This document shows, piece after piece, positions 43,845 to 53,664 of a DNA stretch of 64,000 nucleotides (the stretch's first letter is position 1; every line of letters starts with the position of its first letter). The notes under the pieces are model-generated. The model was given only the letters and a program-made list of their open reading frames with translations. It was not told where the DNA came from and ran no database searches. The stretch lies in contig NZ_SMKF01000002.1 in the NCBI RefSeq assembly GCF_004348325.1, positions 1-64,000 on the forward strand, given 5' to 3'. The translations under genes were made by a program, and so were the position numbers. The stretch comes from Micromonospora sp. KC213. Its GTDB lineage: Bacteria; Actinomycetota; Actinomycetes; Mycobacteriales; Micromonosporaceae.

Positions 43845-44203
43845 GCGGTCTCCTTCTGGGATGGGTGCCGCCCGGCGGCCGTCTGCCGCTCGCGGCGGGT
43901 GCGGTAGACCTCGGTTTCCAGTGCATCGAGGTGGTGCTGCCAGCCAGACGGGCGCATCAGCCGTTCCAGCCACCCGGCCAACTCGTCGAGCGGCGCGGTG
44001 ACCAGTGTGTAGACACGCCGACGTCCATCGGCCGTGTCGCGCGCCAGGCCGGCCTCACGTAACACGCGCAGATGGCGGCTGACGGCCGGCCGGCTGATCG
44101 CGAACCGGTCGGCGATCTGCCCGGCCGAGAGTGGTTTGTCGCGCAGCATCAGCAGTATTTCCCGCCGCACCGGATCGGCGATGGCGGCCGCTACCTCGTC
44201 CAC
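43841..44203 (-). CDS. ArsR-family regulator
   Basis: The protein has 120 residues. The winged helix is AAIADPVRREILLMLRDKPL, SAGQIADRFAISRPAVSRHL, RVLREAGLARDTADGRRRVY, the canonical ArsR form without metal-binding cysteines. The start GTG 44203 sits just beside a perfect operator; TACGCT about six bases before it could be a -10, making the transcript leaderless. It forms an operon with the SRPBCC gene. Confidence 0.92.
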   Translation of the reverse strand: MDEVAAAIADPVRREILLMLRDKPLSAGQIADRFAISRPAVSRHLRVLREAGLARDTADGRRRVYTLVTAPLDELAGWLERLMRPSGWQHHLDALETEVYRTRRERQTAAGRHPSQKETA

Positions 44204-44206
44204 ATG

Positions 44207-44234
44207 GGAAGCGTAACCGATGGGTTACGCTTCC
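44207..44234. promoter_or_regulatory. Perfect ArsR operator
   Basis: GGAAGCGTAACC (44207-44218) and GGTTACGCTTCC (44223-44234) are exact 12-base arms with a GATG centre. The dyad begins four bases from the ArsR start and covers the presumed -10, so a bound dimer would block transcription of the ArsR-SRPBCC operon. Confidence 0.75.
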
Positions 44235-44269
44235 GGCAACGTCGCGCCCTGACGTGGCGGCGACGAGCT

Positions 44270-44385
44270 CGTTTGTGATGGTCGGGGCTGGCGGCGTGGT
44301 GATCAGGGCCACGGTGCCTTGGGTGAGGTGGCGGCGGTCGCCGGTTTGCCATTCGTCGTGGGGTTCGACCTCAAATGCAAGGTCC
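44270..44385 (-). pseudogene. Possible transposase C-terminal remnant
   Basis: The minus strand reads EVEPHDEWQTGDRRHLTQGT then VALI, resembling the end of Mutator/IS256-type transposases (EQHDEWAxxRRYL). Only about thirty residues remain and no terminal repeats are seen, so the assignment is weak. Bases 44386-44525 show nothing else. Confidence 0.35.
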
Positions 44386-44525
44386 CCAGGTCACACTGCG
44401 TGCGGCAGGTATGGGCACCGTACCGGCGGAACAACGTGCATAAGTCCATCGCCACGGCGAACCGTCGGTCATGACGGGCCCGGTGACGGCATGCCGGCCG
44501 TACCTTGACGGAGAGCGCCGCTGGT

Positions 44526-44556
44526 TTGACCCTGACGTTACGTCAGTTCCTAGCAT
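44526..44556 (+). promoter_or_regulatory. MerR-type promoter of the DUF2268 gene
   Basis: TTGACC (44526-44531) and TAGCAT (44551-44556) are separated by the stretched 19-bp spacer characteristic of MerR-activated promoters, and the spacer contains the dyad CTGACGTTACGTCAG. The -10 ends seven bases before the ATG, so the mRNA is probably leaderless. The same arrangement occurs at 53627. Confidence 0.7.
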
Positions 44557-44563
44557 CGAGGCC

Positions 44564-45466
44564 ATGTCGATCACTGTTCATGACACCTACTCTGCCATGA
44601 AACGGATTTTGCTTGCCCCGGTCGCGGACCGCGTTGACCTGCTGCGTTCCATGCTGGAGCCCACCAGGGGCATGTACCGCTACTACCCCGGCGAGGTCGA
44701 CCTGGTGGCCATGCACCGGGAAGCTTCCGGGTTCCCCATCGACCGTGATGAGGCGCGTTGCCTTGACGCGCTCGAAACCCTGGCGGCGGCCGGGGCCTGG
44801 GAGCGGATGCAACGCGCCTTGGGCGACGCTTTCGCCGTACTGCTAAAGGCGAATCCGGGGCTGGAGGCCCCGGACATCACCGTGCTGTTCGTGCTCGGCG
44901 ATCCGGGTGACGAGCACTTCATGGGACCCTGCCACGGGGTGACCGGGTTCGGTGGCATCTCCGGCCACATCGTGATCACGCTCTGGCCCTTCCCCGAGAA
45001 CGTGGAGCGGCTGGAGGCCACCGCCGTGCACGAACTCAACCACAACCTGCGGTTCGGCCCGGGCGGGATCGTGTGGGATCCGATGACCGTCACGGTCGGG
45101 GACCACATCGTCTCCGAGGGCCTGGCCGACGCCTTCGCCCGCCAGCTCTACGGCGATGAGCTTGGCCACACCCGGATCGGCGTGCCGCATCTGCACGACG
45201 ACGAGGTCTTCGCCAAGGTGCTCACCGGGCTCGACGTGACAGGTATGCACAACTTCACTGCCTGGGTGCACGGCGACCCCAGCGCCGAGCGCTTCGGCCT
45301 CACGCCGGTGGGGCTGCCGACGGGCGCCGGGTACGCCGCCGGCAACCGGCTGGTCGACACCTACCTGGCGGCAACCGGGCAGACGGCTGCGCAGGCCCTG
45401 CACGCCGAGAGCTCGGAGATCATCGCAACCACGCTCCGCCGCGGAGCGTACAAACGCCACGGGTGA
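44564..45466 (+). CDS. DUF2268 putative zinc-dependent protease
   Basis: The protein has 300 residues. The zinc motif HELNH (HExxH, H156-H160) is in EATAVHELNHNLRF, and SEGLADAFARQLYG downstream offers the third ligand (Glu) of a gluzincin-like site. DUF2268 proteins are predicted intracellular Zn-peptidases often controlled by MerR proteins. ATG 44564 is the start because the promoter directly precedes it. The MerR regulator that would fit lies at 55278, 10 kb away. Confidence 0.8.
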   Translation: MSITVHDTYSAMKRILLAPVADRVDLLRSMLEPTRGMYRYYPGEVDLVAMHREASGFPIDRDEARCLDALETLAAAGAWERMQRALGDAFAVLLKANPGLEAPDITVLFVLGDPGDEHFMGPCHGVTGFGGISGHIVITLWPFPENVERLEATAVHELNHNLRFGPGGIVWDPMTVTVGDHIVSEGLADAFARQLYGDELGHTRIGVPHLHDDEVFAKVLTGLDVTGMHNFTAWVHGDPSAERFGLTPVGLPTGAGYAAGNRLVDTYLAATGQTAAQALHAESSEIIATTLRRGAYKRHG

Positions 45467-45514
45467 ACGTGCAGGTCATCGCCGACTGCAAGGGTCACCT
45501 GATCCAGAGTCCTC

Positions 45515-45538
45515 CCACTGGTCCCCAGTGGATATCAT
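45515..45538 (+). promoter_or_regulatory. Dyad plus -10 before SRPBCC gene
   Basis: CCACTGG (45515-45521) and CCAGTGG (45525-45531) form a perfect dyad with a three-base centre, directly followed by TATCAT (45533-45538), a good -10. The dyad covers the spacer and is a candidate repressor site. No regulator is adjacent. Confidence 0.5.
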
Positions 45539-45562
45539 GATCGAACTCTTGAAGGGAGACCA

Positions 45563-46000
45563 ATGCGCGAGATCTCGACGCAGGTGGATGTCGACGCGAC
45601 GCCGCAGCGGGTCTGGGAGGTGCTGACCGACTTTCCACGCTATGCGCAGTGGAATCCCTTCATCCGGGAGGCGGCCGGTGAGGCCCGTGTCGGCAGCACC
45701 CTGAGCCTCCGCATGTTCCCGGTCGCCGGCCGTCCGATGTCGTTCAAGCCGCGCGTCCTGGCGGCTCGGGAGGCGGCTGAGTTGCGCTGGCTGGGCCGGC
45801 TGATCCTGCCCGGGATCTTCGACGGGGAGCACCTGTTCGTCCTCACCCCGCACGGCGGGGGCACGCGGGTGGTGCAGAGCGAGACGTTCTCGGGGATTCT
45901 GGTGCCGCTGTTCGGAAAGGTCGTCAACGGCACGGTGGCGGACTTCGAACGGCTCAACGAGGCGCTCAAGAGCCGGGCGGAGAACGGGAAGCAGGCGTGA
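45563..46000 (+). CDS. SRPBCC-domain protein (polyketide cyclase/START-like)
   Basis: The protein has 145 residues. [40 protein letters not shown] and the final helix [20 protein letters not shown] are the helix-grip fold of SRPBCC proteins, which bind lipophilic ligands. GAAGGGAG precedes ATG 45563. Its stop overlaps the start of the broken DUF2568 gene (GTGA). Confidence 0.87.
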   Translation: MREISTQVDVDATPQRVWEVLTDFPRYAQWNPFIREAAGEARVGSTLSLRMFPVAGRPMSFKPRVLAAREAAELRWLGRLILPGIFDGEHLFVLTPHGGGTRVVQSETFSGILVPLFGKVVNGTVADFERLNEALKSRAENGKQA

Positions 46001-46273
46001 CTCGGTCCCTGAACCGGCCGGGGCCGGCCTCCGCGCTGCGCTTCGCCACCGAGCTGGTGGCCTGGGTGGCCACCATTGTGGGCGCTCGCCGGCCATTCGG
46101 TGCTGCTGGCCGTGGCATCGGTGGTGGCATCCTGGCTGGCTTGGCCGATGCCGGCGGCGATCACCGTCTGGATTCTCGTAGCCGCCTCGGTCCTGGCGGA
46201 CCTTCCCCGGTGGCGCTGGCTGGTCTCGACCGGCCGACCAGAGCCCGGCGAGCCTCCCGGATCGCCAGCGTGA
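45997..46273 (+). pseudogene. Frameshifted YrdB/DUF2568 membrane protein gene
   Basis: From GTG 45997 one frame reads ALRFATELVAWVATIVG; a shift near 46076 continues as WALAGHSVLLAVASVVASWL and AWPMPAAITVWILVAASVLA. Together they form the three-helix DUF2568 protein. A single-base change would restore about 95 residues. It was translationally coupled to the SRPBCC gene. Confidence 0.55.
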
Positions 46274-46357
46274 TCCCGACAGCGACCCGCAGGAGCAGGA
46301 AGGCGCGGGTCCGGAGGGCCGGTGCGCTCAGCTGGCGAGGGGCATCTGCGCACCTGT

Positions 46358-47185
46358 TCACGCCACGGTGTGATGTCCTGCCTTGATCACCTGGTCGAAC
46401 TCACTGCGTCGGGCGTCGTAGGCGGGTTTCAGCAGCGTCTCCGAGTCGGGACCGATCGGCAGCCGCAGCGGCGGCGAGTCCATCTGACCGAGACGCCAGA
46501 CCACGTCGGCGAAGAGTTCGGGGGAGTTGATGTCCGGCTTGTCGTTCATGCCGCGCACCACGTCGAGCATGCCGTCGCCGACCAGCGTGTAGTCCGCGAT
46601 CCGGTGCTCCGGCAGCACCAGGTTGGCGCTGTAGGCGGTGGCGAAGCCGCCCGGCTGCAAGATGGTCACCTTCACCCCGAGGTGCCCGGCCTCGGCGGCC
46701 AGCGACTCTGCCGCCCCCTCCACCGCGAACTTGCTCGCGGTGTACGCGGCGAGCCCCGGGAAGGGAACCATGCCGGCGACCGAGCTGACGAAGACGGCGT
46801 GCCCGCAGTGCTGCGCCCGCCACACCGGCAGCACCGCGCGGGTGAGCCGCCACGGCCCGAACACGTTGGTGTCGAACTGCGCGGCGAGTTCCGCGTCGGA
46901 GACCTCCTCGAAGGTGCCGAACTGTCCGTAGGCCGCGTTGTTGACCAGGACGTCGACGCCGCCGAAGGCGTCCACCGCCCGCTCGACGGCTGCCGCGCAC
47001 TGCTCCGGATCCCGTACGTCCAGGGCGGCGGCCACCACGTTGTCTGGATGCCGCCTCACCAACCCGTCCAGGGTCTCCGGCCGCCGGGCCGTCGCCACCA
47101 CCTGTTCGCCCTCGGCGGCGAGCCGGGCCGCGAGAGCCTGACCGAGTCCGCTCGAACACCCTGTGACCAACCAACGCTTCGTCAT
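46358..47185 (-). CDS. Short-chain dehydrogenase/reductase
   Basis: The protein has 275 residues. The cofactor motif is WLVTGCSSGLGQALAARLAA, NNAAYG follows near residue 88, the serine is in VFVSSVAGMV, and the catalytic YTASK is at about residue 153. The CSSG form and the C-terminal LPIGPDSETLLKPAYDARRS are those of the SDR subgroup close to oxidoreductases of unknown substrate in actinobacteria. The start is ATG 47185 after GAGGGC. Confidence 0.9.
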   Translation of the reverse strand: MTKRWLVTGCSSGLGQALAARLAAEGEQVVATARRPETLDGLVRRHPDNVVAAALDVRDPEQCAAAVERAVDAFGGVDVLVNNAAYGQFGTFEEVSDAELAAQFDTNVFGPWRLTRAVLPVWRAQHCGHAVFVSSVAGMVPFPGLAAYTASKFAVEGAAESLAAEAGHLGVKVTILQPGGFATAYSANLVLPEHRIADYTLVGDGMLDVVRGMNDKPDINSPELFADVVWRLGQMDSPPLRLPIGPDSETLLKPAYDARRSEFDQVIKAGHHTVA

Positions 47186-47445
47186 CGCCCTCGGCCCGCC
47201 CTGTCCACTGAGGTCCCTGGCGATTGCACACTGTCAGACGTGGTGCGCGGCTTGAAGAGGAATCGACTGTCGTCAACCGGATTCGTCGGGTATTCGGCAC
47301 GGAGAGGGCCGGTGACCGGGCCGGGCGGATCGTGGGCGATACCGCGGTCCTCCTCGCGGTCGACCCGGACGAGGTTCATGGAAACGTCGGGTACCGACGC
47401 TTCCACGTCGGACGTGGTGTCGTCGGCAAGCACCGCCTGTCGCAT
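47182..47445 (-). CDS. Hypothetical small protein, doubtful
   Basis: An 87-residue frame lies between the multicopper oxidase and SDR genes and overlaps the SDR start as ATGA. It has an acidic N-terminal half (LADDTTSDVEASVPDVSMNL) and no family. No ribosome site is visible. The coupling geometry is the only argument for it; it may be a chance frame. Confidence 0.25.
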   Translation of the reverse strand: MRQAVLADDTTSDVEASVPDVSMNLVRVDREEDRGIAHDPPGPVTGPLRAEYPTNPVDDSRFLFKPRTTSDSVQSPGTSVDRAGRGR

Positions 47446-47460
47446 CCCTGCGCGGTGGAA

Positions 47461-48969
47461 TCAGCCGTGGTGATGTTTGGCCCCGGCAGCGAGCGTGCGC
47501 GGGACCCGGTCCTCGGTGCCCGGTTCGACGACGACGAACTGGCCCATCATCCCCTTGTCCTCGTGCCGAAGGATGTGGCAGTGGTACATGTACGGTGACA
47601 CAGGGTCGACGTAGGTGCCGAATGAGACCGCTAGCCGAGCTTTCGCGCCCTTGGCCATGAAGACGGTGTCCTTCGGCCCCTGCTGGTACGGCGGCGGCGG
47701 CGCGCCGTTCACCTCCAGGATCCGGAAATGCACCTCGTGGATATGGAAGTTGTGCGCGTACGAGGTGTTGTTGATTTCCCAGATCTCGTGCGCACCGGCT
47801 GGTACCACCTCGTCGATCCGGGTCATGTCCATCTCTTTGTCATTGATCTCGGATCCGGAAAGCGTGAAGGTGCGCACCCGGGCGCCGGCCGGCGGTGGGG
47901 TGGCGGGTGCCCCGCCGAGCGCCGTGGGCAGCGCGGCCGAGGGAGCCAGGTGCGGTGCGGCGACGAACTTCATGAGCTGGTAATTGTCCTCTTCCGGGTC
48001 GCCGGCCTCTCGCGCCGTCTCGCCGATACTGTTGAGGCCGACCTGCTCGCCGGGGGCGAACCGCACCACGATCTGCGCCCGTTCGCCGGGGCTGAGCTTG
48101 ACCCGGTCGACTTCGACGGGCCGCTCCAGCAGTCCGCCGTCGGTGCCCACCACGTGGAAGGTGCGGTTGTCGGCGAACCCCACGCGATACACCCGGGCGT
48201 TGGAGGCGTTGAGGACCCGGAGGTGCACCGCCTGCGTGGTGACCTTGAACTGCGCGCCGAGCGTGCCGTTGACCAGGATGCTGTCGCCGAGCACCCCCCA
48301 GGTGCCGCCCTCCACGTCACTCACGTTCAGCTGGCCGTCGCGCTTGAATTTCTTGTCCTGGATGATCAGGGGGATGTCGTCGACGCCGTACTCGCGGGGC
48401 AGGCCCGGCTCTTCCGGGTCGTCAACGATGATCAGGCCAGCCAGGCCGCGGTAGACGTGCATGGCTGTCTTCTCGTGCAGGTGCGGGTGGTACCACCCGG
48501 TCATGGCCGGCTGATCGACCGTCCACTCCGGGCTCCAGGTGGCGCCGGGCTTGATCATCTGGTGCGGTCCGCCGTCCATCTTTGCCGGGACGCGCATGCC
48601 GTGCCAGTGCAGGGTGCTGGTCTCACCGAGCCGATTGGTGACCCGCATGCGCACTCGGTCGGCGCGGGATACCCGCAGCGTCGGACCGAGGTAGGCGCCG
48701 TTGATGCCCCAGGTTTCTGTGGTCTTGCCAGGCAGGAACTCCGAGCGGCCCCCGCTCTGCATGGTCAGCGTGAACTGCTTCACGCCGTCGGCGTCCACCT
48801 TTGGCATGAGGAGCGGCGGGATGCGCAGCGGTTTGTCGAAGGCGGCCGTGCCGCCGGAGGGGCTGTCGCTGCCGGAATCGTCCTCGGATCCGCCGCTGCA
48901 GGCACAGGCCAGGCCGGTGGTGGCCGCACCGGACAGGGCCGCAAGGAGGAGAATGCTTCTACGCTTCAC
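47461..48969 (-). CDS. Multicopper oxidase (CotA/bilirubin oxidase-like), lipoprotein or Tat-type export
   Basis: The protein has 502 residues from GTG 48969. A signal sequence VKRRSILLLAALSGAATTGL ends at a cysteine-rich ACACSGG, suggesting a lipoprotein. All four copper motifs are present: STLHWHGMRV, GWYHPHLHEK, AHNFHIHEVHF and YMYHCHILRHEDKGMM with the T1 methionine. Such enzymes oxidise phenols, bilirubin or metal ions and reduce oxygen to water. The C-terminus ends in AKHHHG. A start at 49047 is open but would lose the signal. Confidence 0.9.
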   Translation of the reverse strand: MKRRSILLLAALSGAATTGLACACSGGSEDDSGSDSPSGGTAAFDKPLRIPPLLMPKVDADGVKQFTLTMQSGGRSEFLPGKTTETWGINGAYLGPTLRVSRADRVRMRVTNRLGETSTLHWHGMRVPAKMDGGPHQMIKPGATWSPEWTVDQPAMTGWYHPHLHEKTAMHVYRGLAGLIIVDDPEEPGLPREYGVDDIPLIIQDKKFKRDGQLNVSDVEGGTWGVLGDSILVNGTLGAQFKVTTQAVHLRVLNASNARVYRVGFADNRTFHVVGTDGGLLERPVEVDRVKLSPGERAQIVVRFAPGEQVGLNSIGETAREAGDPEEDNYQLMKFVAAPHLAPSAALPTALGGAPATPPPAGARVRTFTLSGSEINDKEMDMTRIDEVVPAGAHEIWEINNTSYAHNFHIHEVHFRILEVNGAPPPPYQQGPKDTVFMAKGAKARLAVSFGTYVDPVSPYMYHCHILRHEDKGMMGQFVVVEPGTEDRVPRTLAAGAKHHHG

Positions 48970-49286
48970 ATCAACAATGGTTCCAGGATTCAGCGCGAAT
49001 CGATCGTCGCAGCGTCCCCGAAATGCCCCCGATTCCGTGAGCTCCAACCTGCAACCTCGGAGGTACGTCGAATCTGCTCGGTGCGACCAGAGGTGTATTC
49101 ATGATGCCCGTTCAGAGCGACAGCGTGACCCAAGAAGCAGGCCGTCGGCAGATCAGAGCATCCAGTAATGGCGTGAGTGGGCTTCGGTGCCGTACCCGGG
49201 AAGGCCCGTTCGTGGTCGGCCTGGTCGGCAACTGGCTGCTGACGACGCTCGGCGCGGTCTCGGGGCTGAGCTCAGTTGCCGCACGG

Positions 49287-50462
49287 TCAGCCGGTGCCGT
49301 CCTCGGGGAGTGCCACCGGCAGCCGTGCTCGTACCCGGAAACCTCCGCCGGTGGTGGGACACGCCTGCAGTTCTCCGCCGACGGCCGCGACCCGCTCCGT
49401 CATGCCCAGCAGGCCGTTGCCAGGGCGCACCGGCATGGGATCCGCCCGGGTCGTCCCGTCATTCTCGACCTCAATGATCATGTCGGTGCCGGTGTGCCGG
49501 AGATCCACCCGCACCGTGCTTGCCTGCGCGTGCCGGACGGCGTTGGTCAACGCCTCCTGCACGATCCGGTACGCGGTTGAGTCGACCGGCGCAGGCAGGG
49601 CCGGCACCTCGCTGTCCCCGGTGAGCCGGACCGGCAGACCGGATGCCTCGCTGTGCGCAACCAGCTCCGACAACCGGGACAACGACGGTGCCGGCCTCAC
49701 CTGGTCCTCCGAGTCGACCTGGCGTAGCACGCCCAGCACCGCTCGGACCTCGCGCAACGCCTCCTTGCTGGCGGCGCGGATCGCCTCCAGCGCCGCGAAT
49801 GCACCACCCTCGTCGCGGGTGTGCAGGGCGGCACCGGCCTGCACGTTGATCAGTGAGATCTGGTGCGCGACGACGTCGTGCAGCTCCCGCGCGATGCGCA
49901 GGCGTTCCGCCGTGGCCCGCTGCCACGCCTCCTGTTCTCGTGTCGCTTCCGCCTCAGCGGCCCGTTGCTCGGCGGCGACGACACGCTCACGCCGGTCGCG
50001 GCCCATCTCGCCGGCGGCGATCGTGAGGAGCAGGATCACGCCGATGGCCACTGCGGTATGCGTCTGCGGCGCCTCACTTGCCTGACCAGCCAGCTGGTGA
50101 ACAACGACGGGCGCCAGCGGGAAGGCGATCGCCAGCACCAGGGCGGCGCAGATGGACACCGGGCGCCAGCAGTCGCGGGCGATGACATAGAGGGTCAGGA
50201 TGAACGAGAGGGCCATCGGCGAGTCGGGGAAGCCCAGCGGGTAGTAGAGCAGGGCGCAGACGCTGCTCAGGACGAGGACCGGAATCGGGTAGCGCTGGCG
50301 CAGAACCAGCGCGGCGGCGCTGAGCGCCAGCAGCGCCCAGCCGACCGGAAACAGCGGACGGCTGCCCGGATCCGTGTTCAGCACCGTGCCGACATCCAGG
50401 ACGAGGACCAGCGCCGCCAGCACCATGTCGCGCCGCATCGGCGTCCACTCGGGGGGCCGCAT
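49287..50462 (-). CDS. Sensor histidine kinase (NarL type)
   Basis: The protein has 391 residues. Five hydrophobic segments lie in the first 150 residues, then a coiled coil (AAEQRAAEAEATREQEAWQR), the H-box RIARELHDVVAHQISLINVQ, the N-box YRIVQEALTNAVRHAQ and a short ATPase end GNGLLGMTERVAAVGGE. All signature residues are normal. The matching response regulator lies 1.5 kb away on the other strand, beyond the FAD monooxygenase gene. Confidence 0.9.
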   Translation of the reverse strand: MRPPEWTPMRRDMVLAALVLVLDVGTVLNTDPGSRPLFPVGWALLALSAAALVLRQRYPIPVLVLSSVCALLYYPLGFPDSPMALSFILTLYVIARDCWRPVSICAALVLAIAFPLAPVVVHQLAGQASEAPQTHTAVAIGVILLLTIAAGEMGRDRRERVVAAEQRAAEAEATREQEAWQRATAERLRIARELHDVVAHQISLINVQAGAALHTRDEGGAFAALEAIRAASKEALREVRAVLGVLRQVDSEDQVRPAPSLSRLSELVAHSEASGLPVRLTGDSEVPALPAPVDSTAYRIVQEALTNAVRHAQASTVRVDLRHTGTDMIIEVENDGTTRADPMPVRPGNGLLGMTERVAAVGGELQACPTTGGGFRVRARLPVALPEDGTG

Positions 50463-50576
50463 GGTGATTACTGTAGGCAGCCGGGCACGTACCGGCGCGG
50501 TGGGTGCTCAGATGTGGGTAGACCGCGATTTGGGATCCAGGAGACGCTCAGCGCGGACCCGAACGGTGATCTTTGG

Positions 50577-51769
<1,193 letters not shown>

Positions 51770-51968
51770 AGGTCTGCGCAGATCCCGGTCGACTGCCGTC
51801 TTGCCAAATCTTGGCCCTCTTCTCTGTCTGGGCTCGCCGCACCTGCCCTGAGCTGCAAGACCAGCTTGGGAGGGCTCATAGAATGGTCACCATGTGCCGT
51901 ACCCGGTTTACGTCACCGCACCGCCGCTTACCGTGGTCCGTCCGAACGCCGACCGGGAGCCGTGCGGC

Positions 51969-52634
51969 ATGATCACGGTGCTCCTCGCGGATGATCAGAC
52001 CCTGGTCCGGGCCGGCTTCCGCTCGATCCTGCAGGGTGAGCCCGACATAACGGTGGTGGCGGAAGCCGGCGACGGCATCGAGGCGGTGCGGCTAACCGCG
52101 GAACACGGCCCCGACGTGGTGCTCATGGATATCCGGATGCCCGAGCTGGACGGGCTGGAGGCGACCCGGCGAATCGTCTCGGACCAGCGACTCGGCGCCG
52201 TCAAGATCGTAATCCTCACCACCTTCGAACAGGACGACTATCTGTACGGCGCGATCCGCGCCGGCGCGAGTGGATTCCTCGTCAAGGACATGGAGCCCAC
52301 CGAGTTGATCCACGGCGTGCGGGTAGTGGCCCGAGGCGACGGATTGCTGGCCCCCTCGGTCACCCGCCGTCTGATCGCCGATGTGGCCGCTCGGCTGGCT
52401 GCTCCGGCACCGGCGGCCGAGTTGGCGAGCCTCACCGTCCGCGAGACCGAAATCATGGACCTGGTAGCTGCCGGACTGTCCAACGAGGAAATATCGGAGC
52501 GTCTGCTGATCAGCCATGCGACCACCAAGACCCACGTGAGCCGGGTCCTGTCCAAGCTCGACCTCCGAGATCGCGCCCAGCTGGTCGTGTGGGCATACGA
52601 GTCGGGCCGGATCCAGCCGGGCTGGCTGCGCTGA
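51969..52634 (+). CDS. NarL/FixJ-type response regulator
   Basis: The protein has 221 residues. The receiver has DD at 8-9, the phospho-acceptor D54 (VVLMDIRMPELDGLEATRRI) and K106 (FLVKD); the LuxR-type helix-turn-helix LTVRETEIMDLVAAGLSNEE, ISERLLISHATTKTHVSRVL ends it. ATG 51969 has GGGAG upstream. It probably pairs with the kinase at 49287, diverging around the inserted monooxygenase. Confidence 0.92.
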   Translation: MITVLLADDQTLVRAGFRSILQGEPDITVVAEAGDGIEAVRLTAEHGPDVVLMDIRMPELDGLEATRRIVSDQRLGAVKIVILTTFEQDDYLYGAIRAGASGFLVKDMEPTELIHGVRVVARGDGLLAPSVTRRLIADVAARLAAPAPAAELASLTVRETEIMDLVAAGLSNEEISERLLISHATTKTHVSRVLSKLDLRDRAQLVVWAYESGRIQPGWLR

Positions 52635-52650
52635 CTGCCTCACCAGGCAG
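52635..52650 (+). terminator. Weak hairpin after response regulator
   Basis: CTGCCT (52635-52640) and AGGCAG (52645-52650) form a six-base stem with a four-base loop, right after the response regulator stop. The stem is short, so confidence is limited. Confidence 0.4.
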
Positions 52651-52999
52651 CGCGGGAACTGTAAACGAACCTCTGTCTCACATTCGGTCGCGACTAAGGG
52701 CGCTGGTGCGCCTCGGGCGGGACGTTGCCCGGGTCCGTGCCGGTCGGTGCTCACCAGTGCGTTCGTGTGTCGCCTGGCCGGGAGGCACACACATCTGATC
52801 CCCGCCGTTGCGCCCGGCAAGGTGCCGACAGGCTAGGTCGGTGGCAGCGCGGAACCGGATCGACCAGCCGCGTGCGAAGTACAGTCGGTGATGGGACTGC
52901 CGTCCGGGACGGCCAGCGGTGCGCTTTCACGGCCGGGCGGCGGTCGTAGGTCAAGGAAACACGTAGATGAGTCACCTCGTCCAAGCCGACGATGGTAGC
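52651..52999. other. Gap without recognised features
   Basis: No gene, repeat or convincing promoter could be assigned between the response regulator and the terminator of the VOC gene. Confidence 0.5.
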
Positions 53000-53028
53000 C
53001 CACTGGGAGCAGCCGGTGCTCCCAGTGG
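53000..53028 (-). terminator. Hairpin terminator of VOC gene
   Basis: CCACTGGGAGCA (53000-53011) and TGCTCCCAGTGG (53017-53028) form a perfect 12-bp stem with a five-base loop, 30 bases beyond the stop of the leftward VOC gene. Confidence 0.8.
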
Positions 53029-53058
53029 CGCTGATCTATGTCGGGTGGGCTCGACGGG

Positions 53059-53454
53059 TTAGGACCCGGTGACCGGCGAGGCGATTCCCACGAGGACGCC
53101 GTAGGGATCTCTGACATAAGAGACCACCTGTCCCCAGGCGGTGTCGTGCGGCTCGGCCAGAGCGGTGGCACCCGCCGCGACCGCGCGGGCGAAGCCGCCG
53201 GCGACGTCATCGGTGATGAAGGTGAACTCGAGCCCCGCCGGTGGCATGGAAGGGTTGAGGGCGGTGTAGGGGACTGGCACTGCCTTCGCCCCGAGCCGGT
53301 GGCTGGTGAAGGCGAGCGCTGTGCCGCCGGTATCGAGCTGGGCGAAATCGCCCGACTCGTGGACGAACGCGCGAGCGAGCCCGAAAGCCCGCTCGTAGAA
53401 GTCGACAGCCTGGATCACGTCCGAGACGTACACGATGGCGTAACCGAACCTCAT
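53059..53454 (-). CDS. VOC-family protein
   Basis: The protein has 131 residues. FGYAIVYVSDVIQAVDFYER is the first beta-alpha-beta unit, PPAGLEFTFITDDVAGGFAR the second, and YVRDPYGVLVGI the closing metal-ligand strand (with DPxG). It is similar in type to, but clearly distinct from, the gene at 2521. ATG 53454 follows GGGAGCC; 15 more open residues upstream have weaker support. Substrate unknown. Confidence 0.87.
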   Translation of the reverse strand: MRFGYAIVYVSDVIQAVDFYERAFGLARAFVHESGDFAQLDTGGTALAFTSHRLGAKAVPVPYTALNPSMPPAGLEFTFITDDVAGGFARAVAAGATALAEPHDTAWGQVVSYVRDPYGVLVGIASPVTGS

Positions 53455-53626
53455 TGCGGCTCCCAGAAGATCAGTCGGAATTCGGTCCGAGACCATCACG
53501 CGGCCGGCGCAGCAGTCTTGAACGAATCAGACAACCGCCGTCCTACCCGACCGGATTTGCCTGCCACGAGAACCGCGGGTGAACCGCCCCGGGCATCCAT
53601 GCGGACGAGCTGCCTCGCTACCAGAC

Positions 53627-53657
53627 TTGACCTTGACGCAGCGTCAACCCTGCATCC
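53627..53657 (+). promoter_or_regulatory. MerR-type promoter of the ABC operon
   Basis: TTGACC (53627-53632), a 19-bp spacer with the perfect dyad TTGACGCAGCGTCAA, then a poor -10 (GCATCC at 53652) place the ATG 13 bases after the -10 start. The layout is base-for-base the same as at 44526. MerR proteins bind such spacers and untwist them; the MerR gene at 55278 ends this operon and is the likely regulator. Confidence 0.7.
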
Positions 53658-53664
53658 TGGCGTC

